Below are positions 23,734-35,590 of a stretch of 64,000 nucleotides of DNA, piece by piece; position 1 is the first letter of the stretch; each line of letters starts with the position of its first letter. The stretch lies in NCBI GenBank assembly GCA_020466095.1, contig CM035808.1:6326633-6390632 (forward strand), read 5' to 3'. The DNA comes from Chlorops oryzae. Lineage: Eukaryota > Arthropoda > Insecta > Diptera > Chloropidae. The translations under genes and the position numbers were made by a program. Below the pieces are notes generated by a model. It was not told where the DNA came from. It did not search any database and saw only the letters and a program-made list of their open reading frames with translations.

Positions 23734-26394
23734 GTTAGTAGCATTAAAGTGATTTGAAATTTCTCCTTTTCCGAATGCAATTATCTTTTTTTTTTTTTTG
23801 TGAGTGTGATACTGTGTAAAACATTTGATACATGGGATTATCTTTGCCGACGCTTTTGTTTTTCTCTTGTTTTTTTTAATATTTTTTTTTTTTTTACTTG
23901 ATTCCATTTTTGATGAAAACAAAATCAATGCCCTTAAACGATTTGCTTACGACGAATTCGCATTAATTTTGAGCCGCTTCTGGTCAATATTCCTGCTTCG
24001 CTTTCAATATTTCCTATCCTTACATCCAAGGTACATACTTAAGTAGGAAAAACCAACGTTGATTGTGATCGAAAGCTATAAATTTTCGAGGAATCAAGGT
24101 GTTTTGAAGGCCATTGCGTTGGCCAATGATGTCTCGCATCCGGATTTAGCAATAGTGTGATGCCCATGGCCATTGGTGCTGTAGCCATAATTACCGTTGC
24201 TATGCATTAATATTCAATAAGGCTTCGAGGAGTGCCAGTGATGGGTGCTTGTTACGCAAATTGATGACAAGTTCTTAATGCGAAAAATAAATGGATATTA
24301 CACGTTTCTTTTTATTTATACTTATCCACTTTACAACGGGATTTATCGATTTTATTTTGCAGGAATTTTTAAGGCCACGATGATTGAATAATGATGCTTT
24401 TAGTTGGAGTCTGAAGGAAGAAATTTTATTATTTTTTTCTCTTCCTCTGTCAATGGTCAATCGTAGTGCGGATGTTCGTCCTACCGGTGCGACATTTTTA
24501 TTGCCACAACGACGTAATATATTTAAAAGCCATCGGGGGTATGAGTTGACGAAAAAAAAAAGAAGAATGGAACTATTGCACAATATTTGAAATGCCTTCA
24601 ATCAAAGCTTACAACACATGGGATTCTTCAAAGTAACTCGACTAATTGAATTTCCTACGCAGAAAGCCTTTCGTAGACAAAAAAATCAACCTCTTCAACT
24701 AATTTCCCCATGGAAATGTTGCCAGCCTAAACTAAAAAGGGATTGACAGATCAAAGTGATGTGAAGTGCATGGCACAAGTCAATTGTTTTAAAAGGTGTT
24801 TTGTGGTTTGACACATTCGTGACAGTTAAATTTCCACTCCAAAAAAAAAAAAGGATGCTAACAAAAAAGAACAACGCCTTCACTTGATCTCATTAGAAGA
24901 ATGCCATAAAATTCGTTTAACTACTTTCAAGACACAATATTTCTTTGTTCCTTTGCTTTTTCAATCTAATTTTTGCATTTTCCCAATTAATTTATGTCTT
25001 CATTGGCAAACACGAACGCAGACAATTGTTTTCCATTAACAATTTACTCCACCACGATCTCAAAGTTCGATGCCGTGTTTTGGTGGTATCCACTTCAATG
25101 AAGTTGTCTTTTTAATTAAAATTCCAAACTTTACGCCTGTAATTATATTAACTCTTTTTGCCATTCTTCCATGGTTTCTTTATTTCCAAAACACGTACAG
25201 CAGAGAGACCGAGACCCATTAAATGCAAGTGGAAGTCGTATTTTTCTATCGACCTCCTGTCACAGTCGAAGTTTAACGCAAACGTGAGCATGCGAACGAT
25301 CGAACGTAAAAGTAAATGTAAAAGTAAACGTTGGTTTAAAGCGTAAACCTGAACCTAAACCTAAGACGCCCGACGCGCTTGCTTAATGGCGTCAGTCGTA
25401 AGTAATTTAATTGAATGTGAAATGAAATTTATTTGACATCGTCATTGACAGCACTCCCGATTGCTTCATCAATTTTTCTTGCATACTTCGAGGAGTTTGG
25501 TTTGCTGTGTGTGAGTCAGACAACAAGTATACGACACGTTGAACTTTGTCGGTATAAAATCACACTGAAATCGTGTTTTTTTTCCCCCATCCTTCTTAAC
25601 TTTCAATTTTAAATGATTTTAATTGAATTTAATCGTCGATTGAGAGTCCGAAATTAGACTCCATTAAAGGTTTACCAATTTTCAGGTTCAATTTTGTGTT
25701 CTTATTTTCATTTTTCTCTTTTTAAAGATTCTGTTTCGAACAGTTCAATGTGAAAATAACCGCAATATTGAACGATTTTGCAGGCTGTGTTTCGGGCAAA
25801 TATTTTCCCAAAAATCAAAATGTAATTTGCATACAAATGTATTGCTATTACTACGCAGTCGGGAGCGGAAATACGGGCAGACCAACGTTACGAAATCACG
25901 GAATTACTAAAGTTACCTTTGATGCACTGAAAACAAAGAATGGCGATAAGTTCATAAAAGTTTGGAATACTAATTAAAAGGGGATTACAAGGCTTCATTT
26001 GAAGAGTGAGAGTTCCTTATGAATTTCAAGAAAAATCTTTATATGAAAAAATGTTGCTTAGTGGTTGACGAATAGCTTTTGAAGCAATAGAACGAATGAT
26101 TTTGAACCTATTGAAAAAACTAATTTTTGTAGCATACTTTATGGCTGTTTAATTCTAAAGTATGAACTCACGCAACCAAAAGGGTGTACACGGATCATCC
26201 TGAACGGCTCCTTTTCTGGAGCACAAATGGTCTAAAAACGCTCCGACAAGAGCTCGAAATGAGCGGTTTTTCGGGAGAAAAGTCCACGGAGCCTAACATG
26301 GAAAAAGCGTACTTTTCGGGATTTCAAAATTTATCTTTCATGGTTAGAAGAGTGCTATCTTAAATGGCGGTTTATACTCTCTTTTAGTTATAAC
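23734..26394. other. Gene-free non-coding DNA
   Basis: I see no supported exon. The 75-codon plus-strand frame at 25750-25977 and the 108-codon minus-strand frame at 24275-24601 have no motif or splice context. The short sequence TTTTTGTAGCATACTTTATGG at about 26126 recurs at 29385. Confidence 0.45.
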
Positions 26395-26636
26395 CAGGGC
26401 TCGGATTTTGTTGACTTTTATAAATCTGAAGCATACTTTATGGAGTACAACTTCTGTTCAACTCATATAAATCTAAGATTCAAATCGATTTTTATCTTCA
26501 AAATGGATTTTTTTCAAGTTAGAAAAGCGGTTTGAAGTTCAACTTCGCTCAACTTATTCGCGAAATGTTGGTAAGAAAAATTTTCCCCCATAAAGTATGC
26601 TTTTAATTTATAAAAGTCAACAAAATCCGAGCCGTG
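26395..26636. mobile_element. hAT-type MITE, copy 1 (242 bp)
   Basis: Terminal inverted repeats CAGGGCTCGGATTTTGTTGA (left) and a mirror ending in TCAACAAAATCCGAGCCGTG (right) extend inward with AAGCATACTTTATGG and its complement. It is flanked by GTTATAAC and GTTATAAA, a 7-of-8 target duplication. No coding capacity. The 8-bp duplication and CAG-type ends fit a non-autonomous hAT element. Confidence 0.85.
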
Positions 26637-27244
26637 GTTATAAATTAAAAATAAATTACTCGTTTAGTCTCCCTAAATGTTCCTAAGCAGTGTGTTTAAG
26701 AGGTCTAACTACTTCGAAAAGTTCCGCTTGGAGTCCTTGAACACTCCTATTCGGAGAACTCCGAATATAGTTCACTAGGTAATAAGATCGCAATTAACTC
26801 AAGATTATAAAATGTCAATAGGAATTCATGGAATTGAAATACCTTACAAAATACCTGGATAATTTTTAGCATAAATATATGGCTACTCTTAAACATACCT
26901 TGGAGTTATGCATCCATTAAGTATGCTACAAATTTTTTTTTTTTGCGCCAGGTAGAAACTGCCAAACCGCACCAGTATTGCCTGCATCTGACAGTTGTAT
27001 ATGGGGCCCGAACCTACTTAAAAGACTCAATTTTCAAGATCTGATATACCGTGAAACGAAGCCATTACTTTAGGGTTGGAGCTACTTTGTGCGCCCTGAA
27101 TACCATCATGGTTTTTCTCTTTACCAATACAATCCAAGTAGTTATTCAGAGTCATGAAATAGCTAACGATGAGTTCCAATTCAAAGCATAAGGAGTCAGC
27201 AGGAAATGTGTGTCCATTCTTGCTAAAAATTCCACACTCATAAG

Positions 27245-27488
27245 CAGGGCTCGGATTTTGTTGAATTTTATAAATTTATAGCATACTTTATGGGTCAAAA
27301 ATTTTTCTTAACAACATTTTTCCGAATAAGTTTAGCGAAGTTGATCTTCAAATCGCTTTGCTAACTTCAAAAAAATTAATATTGAAATTAAAAATCGATT
27401 TGAATCTTAACTTTTTGTGAGTTGAACAAAATTTTTGCTCCTTAAAGTATGCTTTCAATTTAGAAAAGTCAACAAAATCCGAGCCCTG
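27245..27488. mobile_element. hAT-type MITE, copy 2 (244 bp)
   Basis: Same family as 26395-26636: CAGGGCTCGGATTTTGTTGA at the left and its inverse, ending CCGAGCCCTG, at the right. It is flanked by a perfect 8-bp target duplication CTCATAAG (27237-27244 and 27489-27496). The two copies are diverged in the middle but share terminal and subterminal sequence. Confidence 0.92.
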
Positions 27489-27496
27489 CTCATAAG

Positions 27497-29760
27497 TATT
27501 ACCAACCCAAGGTTAGACTTTTAAATATACATAATAGCCTAAATATTACATGGTACTGATACCGTGAGATTCAAAAAAAAAGGTCCCGCTATAGCTTCTA
27601 CATCTTTATTTATATTGTAACAATTTTATGCCGTAAAATTCACGTATTTTTTTGTTGCAGTGTACCAGCATATTACCAACATGAACTTTGCTTACATACG
27701 CCAAATGGAATGCAACGCAACGTAACGTAATAATACGCAAACATTACCGCAGGAAAATAACAAAACCACAACGCCTAACATAACAATAATGCGTGAGTAG
27801 TAGTTAGCTTCCATTACGTCAAGCCATATATGCATGTGGAAATAATGCTTGAGCATCATCTCAACTCTTCCCACGGCAGCACTTGCCATTGCGTACCATT
27901 TTTTTCCCCCAACTTCAAAATCAAACTCAACGGAATTCCCCATGCGAGTCGTCTGGGTAACGCCATGTTGATTTAATTCCAATTTCTTACTTTAATATTC
28001 CGAATAATATCGTTTTGTAACGTCACGTTACGTTACGTTTCCTTACGATACGATACGATACGATACGATACGATACATTCGGATGTATGCATGTGTACTG
28101 CCGCATAACATTGCAATTGGGAAAAAGTAGTTGCTTGAGATTGTGTCCGCCCTTGCTCCGCCGGAAAAGGAAATATTCTTATTTCACGCCTTTCTGTTAA
28201 GCCAAACGACGAGCTACAAAACATCACGTGGCATTCAGGTTTTCTCATGTGACACGACGGTTAGACAGCAAAACGAGGAACGCAAAAAGGGGGATGCTCA
28301 AGAAATGAAAAACATATTTTGCAATGCAACAACACTTTTGTAGCAACAAAGCGACAGGAAATATGTATCGTCAAATGCCAATACATGGCATATGTGTGTA
28401 TGTATGTGCGAACGTGTGCGAGAATCCAGCAAATGAAAGTGCCGTGGAATTCCCTAAGGGAGTCATTTGAAGGCTTATGGCTTATAACTGTTACAATATT
28501 AGGTTATGGAAATTTTTATTGACAATTTTTTCAAGAGAAATCATCATTGCAGAAGGTAATTCCAACAACAACAAAAACAACAACAACGAAAGCACTAAAG
28601 GCGATGATGCTGCGATTTGAAAACGAACCCCTATCGCTGGATTTACAGTCAAAGGCATACTTTCAGGCGTTATTAGAAGCTCGCTGAGGAGCATTGAATA
28701 TTTCAATAAATGAACAAAAATTCGCCAAACTAAGAGGAATAAATATCCAAAAAAAAAGACAAAAAATCTTATCAAACGAATATTTTCAAAATGAAAGAGT
28801 AAATGTTAAGCTTAAAGAGTTGATGGCATGCAAATATTTTTGGGTGCTTAATAATATGCATTTAAAATAGAGGAATATTAAAACCGTTACACAATTTACT
28901 TGGAAGTAATTATTTCAATTTGAGTCACAAAAACTTCGGAAGAAAAAATCTTCCATTTAATTATGTAAACACAAACTGAAGGGAGCTTTCTAGCCGGCTC
29001 TTGCCGCAACTGAGCAACTATAAGGGTGCGCAATATGACACCTTTTTAAAAATAATGATATCGTTTGATTACTTCTGCTCTTCCATTGGGTGCTTTGCCT
29101 GTGTCGCCAAGATTATTGCCTGTTAGGAAATGGTGTTGTTCTCTTTAAGGGCGTAAGAATGTAATTTTATACCATTGAATTCTCATGGATGGATTTTTCG
29201 AAGTCAAAAGGGCAAAGCTATTTGCTTTCCTCAAGCAGAACTTTATGTTATACAGTTACAGGACTTTGCAATACTTTCATCGTCACTGTAATGTGTTATT
29301 TTCCATTTTTCAATTTGATTTGGAGTTCAGAGCAATGATAAGCAATGAATAAGAAAAGCAGGAACAAAAATGTGTAAATAAATTTTTGTAGCATACTTTA
29401 TGGCTGGCCATTGTTAAGGCATCCAGAAGAATGAAATTCTTTTTGACTTGTAAAAACAAATTGTGAGTTTCCTCATGCATTACTTTTTAACCATGTAACG
29501 CCTGAATTAAAAAAATAATTATAAAATAAAATAAAATATGAACAGGTTCAGATATGGCGATGACCGAAAACGAACCCTTTAAGTGATGCCATACGGCATC
29601 GCTAGGCGCTACCGGGTTAACCCAAGAAACCACATTGGCATTCATCGAGTTTATAGCCGGGGCGACCAAAAATTTTTAATTTTAACCCTACAAGAAGACA
29701 TGGCAATACTTTTAAATGTTTCCGATGCTGGAACTCCGCTGTTTTCTTGAAAACACGCTA
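27497..29760. other. Gene-free non-coding DNA
   Basis: No exon I can support. The 96-codon minus-strand frame at 27692-27982 and the 60-codon frame at 29487-29669 (containing PSDAVWHHLKGSFSV) look somewhat protein-like but match no family I know and have no clear splice sites. Confidence 0.4.
28045..28076. repeat. (ACGAT)n microsatellite
   Basis: About six units of ACGAT in tandem, next to a short CGTTA/ACGTT run at 28021-28040. Similar ACGTAACG sequence lies 300 bp to the left. Confidence 0.93.
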
Positions 29761-30098
29761 ATTTATACCACTACTCAAATAATATATAGATGTCTCACGC
29801 CGAACAAAAATTTGGTCGCTAGCGATACTGAGCTCTGGCTCCCGGAAAGAAATCTAGCAATCGGAAAAATTCGGGTTTTATATTTTGCATTCGCGAAGCA
29901 CCAGAAACGATTCAGTATGAAACTGAATTCGAAACAGTGCTGAGCTATGTCCTTTTGCCCTTTTTTTTTATTTTTTGTTGTTTTTGTTGCGACGTTATAC
30001 ATATGTAATGTATTTGTGTATGAACGTGTTCACTGAGAAACCAAAAATTTGAAAATTTCAATTTGGGCTTCATGCGTATATGAGAAATTTTGAAGTTG

Positions 30099-30707
30099 CC
30101 CTGCAGTAAATGTACTCGTCACCAGGTACTAGTAACCAACTGTACCCGTGCCATTATATTCCCCTCTTGATATTTTGTATGATCGTATTTGCGAGAAGAC
30201 ATCAGTTGATGCTGAAACTGGTTATGCAATAGAGACAACGAGACCAATTAAAATAAAAATTACTTGTACACTTGCTTAAGTATGAAGAAGACGGCTACGT
30301 GGCGTAGTGGATAGTGTGTGCACTCATTAACACATATGTTCGAGTTCGAATCCCCGCGCAGGCGAGAAAAAGAAGGGGAAAATTTAATATTCAACCAAGC
30401 AAATTTTTTAAAAGAACAAAGTGTTCTACGCTTAAAGATAAGAAAACAATTTACGTGACTTTTAAAAATTCCTGCAATTTAGACTTCGAAACCTTTTTTA
30501 TAGTTGTTCGCGAAAAATTTTTTTCAAATCCGTTAGTTTTTTATATATTAACTACTAAATACTAACAGTAAAAAATATTTATGCTCTCGCATATACATTC
30601 GCTCATACAAAATATCAAGAGGAGAATGTAGTGGTACGGGACCCGTACTACGTACTACGGGTACAGTTGGTCACTAGCACCTGGTGACGAGTACATTTAC
30701 TGCAGGG
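30099..30707. mobile_element. Inner element with CCCTGCAGTAA termini
   Basis: CCCTGCAGTAAATGTACTCG at 30099 and its complement ending at 30707 bracket the middle of the large palindrome. The first 11 bases match the ends of 31304-31655 and resemble those of 55001-55355. It may be the original insertion around which the longer palindrome is built, or just part of the longer arms. Confidence 0.5.
30293..30364 (+). repeat. tRNA-like sequence in palindrome spacer
   Basis: TACGTGGCGTAGTGGATAGTG is a good A-box region and GAGTTCGAATCCCC (from 30342) a good B box, at tRNA-like spacing. The arms of the cloverleaf pair poorly, so a functional tRNA is unlikely. A tRNA-derived SINE or Pol III promoter relic is more probable. 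Confidence 0.55.
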
Positions 30708-31303
30708 CAACTTCAAAATTTCTCATATACGCATGAAGCCCAAATTGAAATTTTCAAATTTTTGGTTTCTAGCATGAACAGATTCATACACAAATACATA
30801 CATATGTATAACGTCGCAACAAAAACAACAAAAAATAAAAAAAAAGGCAAAAGGACATAGCTCAGCACTGTTTCGAATTCAGTTTCATACTGAATCGTTT
30901 CTGGTGCTTCGCGAATGCAAAAGTATAAAACCCGAATTTTTCCGATTGCTAGATTTCTTTCGCTGGGAGCCAGAGCTCAGTATCGCTAGCGACCAAATTT
31001 TTGTTCGGCGTGAGACATCTATATATTATTTGATTAGTGTTTATACACACCTTCAGAAGGATTGTATTTAATTTTAAGGATCATGTAAAAGCTGGAACTA
31101 AGTTCCACAGAAAAATATTTATAGATTCATTTCTTTTTTCTCAAATATTGACGTGCCTAATTTAAGGGCTCAATTTTAATATTTTTGGATACCTTATTTA
31201 TAGCCTCTTTAATAAGAATTCACGACAATCACCCGGCGCTAGCATGGCTCTAGGTAGTTTATATCTTGGCCTTAGCAAATAAAGTCTAGGTAGCCCGTTC
31301 CTA

Positions 31304-31655
31304 CCCTGCAGTAATATGGACTGACCCAAGTGTAGCCTTCATTTTACCAGTACTAGTCCCCTCATAATTCCACTTCTAATGTCTTCAACTGACCTTTTCA
31401 ACATGGTCCTGTCCTTGGAGGGAGGGACTAGTCCGCAAAACGGCTGACCGTAGGTCATTTTTTTGGGTCCATTGTCGTAGTTTTGTCTGGTTTTAGGATA
31501 GTCAAATAAGGAAAATAAAAACCAATTTCTTATATTTATTCTAAGTTAATGAAAGTGTCATTCGATGGAGTGAGCTGCCATTATATAACCGGTAGGATTT
31601 GGACCGGTCAAAGGTCAGTCCTTCTTAGAAAACTGATCGGCTCATTACTGCAGGG
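31304..31655. mobile_element. MITE with CCCTGCAGTAAT ends (352 bp, TA duplication)
   Basis: It starts CCCTGCAGTAATATGGACTG and ends with CATTACTGCAGGG, flanked by TA on both sides, as expected for Tc1/mariner-like insertions. Subterminal GACTGACC and GGTCAGTC are also inverted. No coding capacity. Confidence 0.75.
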
Positions 31656-33917
31656 TAGTTTGTTAACGCTTCGGCTAGCTAGCGCCCGGCTAGTAATTTC
31701 TGGCTAGTGTCTCGACCATATGTCAATCAATTTGTTTTACATAAAGATTTATTTTCACGTCTCCTTGACGGGGTATTGGTTAAAGTTCTTGTCTAGTTCG
31801 CACCTCATTGGTTACGGTATCGCCGTACACACAAGGTACACCCTTTATATTTCCACGAATTTAAACTAAGTGAGAATTATAAAAAAAAGTTTTGTCCCAA
31901 ATTTTCTCTCTCGCTTCTATATAGACCCTCGCTAGCGCCAGACTAAATTTATCTAGTCGGGCTTATCTGGCTAGGCTCTAGCTAGCTCTAGCGCTAGGGT
32001 AGAGTTTTCTATCCGGGCTTTACCAAGAGAAAACTAGCTAGACCCTGTCTAGATTATTCAAGTCATCGCCTCTACAGCGGCAGTAACTTAAATTTTCTTG
32101 GAAATTTCCAGCCGGGCAGTCATTCGGTATGCCAGAAAAATTTGTTCGAACATTTTGGCTTACCTAATAAATAAGGAAATGAGGATGAGCTATTTGTAAA
32201 TCGTAAATTCCTCGAAGAAAGACGACAAAAATAAAAAATCTAACGAAAAATTGACAAAAGAAGCTCACAAGAGAGGGTTTTCTCTGAAGATGGCTGATAA
32301 CTTATCCCAGTCAAATATGGAAAATTAAAAATCTTTAAAGGACTAGGGGTATTCACAAGAAAAGTGAACTTTCGTGTCAAAAATGCTCGTATATTTCCGA
32401 TTCCGGTTAGAACACCTGATGCTCAAATATAAATTCAAATTAAAATTTATATTATATTTGAAATTCATGAAAAGTTGAATAGGAAACAAGTATTCTGAAA
32501 TATTCGTACTTCGACTTTTTTCGAAGAAATCCACAAATCTCGTGTATGACCATTAGCATAGATTATCATAGATTCTAGAGAAATATTTTTGGATTTTTTC
32601 TTAATTCCAGGAACGAGGTTAACAAAAAAATATTTCAAAGAGAAATATCCATGCTATCCAGTATTCACCGGATATTAGGACCTCGCAAACGGGCTCTGAC
32701 TCGCTTAGAAAAAAAAAATTGATATGTGAATCCAATGAAAGGCCTTCGCTCAATGTCATTTCGGGTTTCATGATTATGAGAAAAAGAGTCTGAAGGAAAA
32801 GAAAGACCTAATTAAGTGCAGTTCCTATTACAGGACCTTTCCATTTTGTAATTTCAAATTTTCATTCAGCTAATTTTCATACGAATACATATCGTTTTTC
32901 CTCCCGCAAGAAACAGATTTCGGTGAAAATGATTTTGGAAATCAAATTTATCATTCGTATGGGTTAACCCGTTGCAAAATGTAGTACACGAACCCATACC
33001 ACAATGGAATTTCAATTAAAATGTTTTCCCGTATCCGTATCGAATGCACAACGTACCCACACACACACACACACAAACACACACAATAACTGAAGGAATG
33101 AATAAAGAAAATCATTCCCACAAGCTCTTAGCACATTCGCATCCATCTACGATGACACCACAGAATGAAGGAGCCACGCAACGCGTTGATCTTCACAGTT
33201 GTCCCGTTTCGTCCTTGCTGGCTTATGCTTCGCACAGTTTATCGTGGCGAACTTTGGTTTTTGTCATCAGTAAAGTGTAATTAATACTTTTCACGACCTA
33301 ATTATGATAATACGATTCCTTTATTAGCAAATATGTATGTATGTGTGTGTGTAGGTGACTAGGTGTGAGTATCCAGTTTGCGTATGAACGACAAATTTAT
33401 TTATTTTTTTTTTTCTTTCTTCGGAAAAGTTGCTTCTTTCGGAGAATTTTGAAAATTCATTTTCTGTTTGATCGAAATTATTACGCTCCAAAGAAGACAA
33501 ATGGGCTGGATTCCTGGAGTGGCCGCATTGTTGTAGAGAGAACCCTTTTCTAGTTGCAATCAAGCAATGTCAACCGAGGATGAACCACAAACACGAATAC
33601 CACCTTACTCAAGGGTGTGTGACAAGCTGAAGTTTGAAGTTTACGAGCGATTTTTCCTTATTTGTGCTCGCTAGCTTACTGAACGGAAGAAGCATTAAAT
33701 CCGTTTTTGGTGAGACAGAGCAAAATGTGTCACGAATATTTTGAAATCTGTTTTAGTGGTTTTCAGCTTGCTGGAGGATATCCTTGAAGATTTCACTTTT
33801 CGAAATTTTCAAATAGAATGTATGAGCGGAAAGAGTAATAATTTTAAAGAGGTGAAAAAGAGTTGAAACTTATGCTGGAAGAAGAACTCTTTGAAGTTTT
33901 GTAGGATTTTCAGTAAA
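31656..33917. other. Gene-free region with GCTAGC-rich and PIF-like pieces
   Basis: Positions 31670-32050 are rich in CTAGC and GCTAGCG palindromes (several at 31673, 31930, 31990), perhaps a decayed foldback element. GGGGTATTCACAAG at about 32347 matches the start of a repeat at 51633. An AC microsatellite is at 33057-33085. No supported coding exon. Confidence 0.4.
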
Positions 33918-33923
33918 TTTATT
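33918..33923 (-). terminator. Poly(A) signal AATAAA of the putative secreted-protein gene
   Basis: On the minus strand AATAAA lies 27 bp beyond the TGA stop of exon 2 (33950), a normal position for cleavage and polyadenylation. Confidence 0.5.
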
Positions 33924-33949
33924 TCAAATTGTTGAAAACTTGTGGGATT

Positions 33950-34205
33950 TCAAATTTTATTGAGTGTCTCCTTAAAGTGGTTTGTTTCACATGTTATAGT
34001 TTCTAAGGGAAGGCTATGAGCATTCTCAGTTTCAAACAGAAGCTTTGGATTTTCCGATTTCAAAGAATAAAGAGCCCCCTGAAGAGTAAGAACAGAACCG
34101 ACAACTGTTCTTCTGAAGTTATTAATGTCCTTATATGACTTCTTAATCTTTTCCAAAACCTCCATGACAAAATTTGGTAAAACTTTCATTCACATCAAAA
34201 TCCAT
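33950..34205 (-). pseudogene. Exon 2 of a putative secreted protein, one-base frameshift
   Basis: After a strong acceptor (pyrimidine-rich, ending GCTATAAG) the exon begins MDFDVNESFTKF in the phase required by exon 1. It then slips by one base at an A/T run (about 34167-34175) and continues as VMEVLEKIKKSYKDINNF to a TGA at 33950. The exon is 256 nt, one more than a multiple of three, so removing one base would restore a single frame; the joined product would be about 113 residues. The sequence is helix-prone and lysine-rich with one cysteine. No family is recognised. Either the gene is broken or the base is an assembly error. Confidence 0.45.
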
Positions 34206-34376
34206 CTTATAGCAAAAGAAGCAGTAATTGATAAACCATCAAGCAGAAATTCTCACAAAAATACTCCGAAATAGTTGGCTTAATTAAGTTCGTTGAGGAC
34301 GACAAATTCGCTTTTACTCGTTCCTCGACAAAATATCCAAATATATGTTAACGACATTTTGTACACTTGTGCTTAC

Positions 34377-34463
34377 CGCACACTTAGTTCTTTCCATTTT
34401 CGAGCTGAGAAGAGCGATGCCAGATGCCAGGAAAGCCACTAGAACTAATTTTAGTGCAGCCAT
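34377..34463 (-). CDS. Exon 1 of a putative secreted protein (signal peptide)
   Basis: The ATG at 34461-34463 opens a 29-codon exon, MAALKLVLVAFLASGIALL and so on. This is a textbook signal peptide: short basic n-region, leucine/alanine-rich core, small residues before likely cleavage near the serine pair. The exon ends GTGTGCG followed by donor GTAAGC, in phase 0. The intron to 34206 is 171 nt and ends in AG after a pyrimidine tract. If the donor is not used, the frame stops after 48 codons. Nothing in the sequence indicates function beyond probable secretion. Confidence 0.5.
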
Positions 34464-35339
34464 TCAGGATTCAACAAGTTAAACAAGAAGCGACATTAAG
34501 AGGCAAACAGCTCCGATGTAAGCAAATAAGTGTTTTCTTTTTTAATCCTGTGAGATGTCTGTGTTGAAAAAACTACCCTCAAAATCGTAAAAATATCTCG
34601 CTTGAGCGATTATGAGAAAAATTACACATCAAGCGTATCCTTTGAAGTTGCGAGAGTGTGTACAAAGATCAAAATATATTAAAAATTTCTAGAGTTTGAG
34701 TTTGAAAATTGGAAACGTTGACTTGAAAAGGATAATCTTATTATAATCGATGAATTTTTTCAAGATTTTTCCATCATTCGTAACGAAACAAAAAGGCCTT
34801 AAATCACTAAATCCGGAAAATTTTAATTTAATTGGAATTTGTTTGCCATAAAAATAAATATTTTAAATACTAAAGATTGAACTATAATAAATATGAAGAG
34901 CAAATTTTATAGCAGTGGCCTTTCTATAATGAATTCTTGGTACTTAGGTTTTGTCCTTGGTTGTTGTTTGGTTCATGTCTCTGCTTTTATAGATGCTATA
35001 ATAAACCTTTGAAGGAACACTGAAGGACGATGAATTTTGGATTGAATGGATTTATTTAAGTCCTCAGAAAAAAAGACAAAACTCACGGGTTTTTTTTATA
35101 TCCAATTTGAAATTATTTTGGGAAATGGGTAGAGATTTAATAAGTCAGTAACCTTCCAAAGTAGATCAAAAACCTAACAAAAGTAAAGACCTTTTTTATT
35201 GTTAGCCACCTACATTGATATGGAATTGTTTTAAATATGACCAGGTTTTAGTTTTCAGGCAACGAATCAAATCAAGGAATCAAATTGACGAACCAAATAA
35301 GTCGCAATATTGTGTTGTAGGAGTGAAAATCATGGCTCA

Positions 35340-35590
35340 AACTAGCATTATCAGCCCGATTCGAAATATTCCCGGGGAGTTTTTCCGTGCGGAATTGCAA
35401 AAAGTTCTACCTTTCTTACCGCAATCGGAAGAGAATAAAAAGGAAGCGAGAACTTCGAATATTTTTAAGGTTTTCTTTGATTGACGCTAAGAATACGATC
35501 TTTTCCATGGACAAACATTTCTAGGGAAACCCCTATCGGAGAATTTTCATTTAGAATAGGGCTGAATATATACAAGATTCATATTCATAT
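35340..35590 (+). repeat. Dispersed repeat family, copy 1
   Basis: Contains ATTCCCGGGGAGTTTTTCC, AAGGAAGCGAGAACTTCGAAT, GACGCTAAGAATACGATCTTTTCC and TTTTCATTTAGAATAGGGC. Diverged equivalents of these blocks occur in the same order or inverted at 38600-38860 and 43090-43330. The 89-codon frame at 35215-35484 overlaps it and is probably not a gene. Confidence 0.55.

Larger units (their letters stand above)
29761..31050. mobile_element. Large palindromic element with tRNA-like core
   Basis: The left arm (29761-30181) and right arm (30604-31050) are inverted copies. Shared landmarks include AGATGTCTCACGCCGAAC, TTGGTCGCTAGCGATACTGA, GATTCAGTATGAAACTGAAT and CTCTTGATATTTTGTATG. The 422-nt spacer holds a tRNA-like sequence. 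Within the arms a shorter inverted unit ends in CCCTGCAGTAAATGTACTCG (30099 and 30707), which looks like a separate inner element. No transposase frame. Confidence 0.88.
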
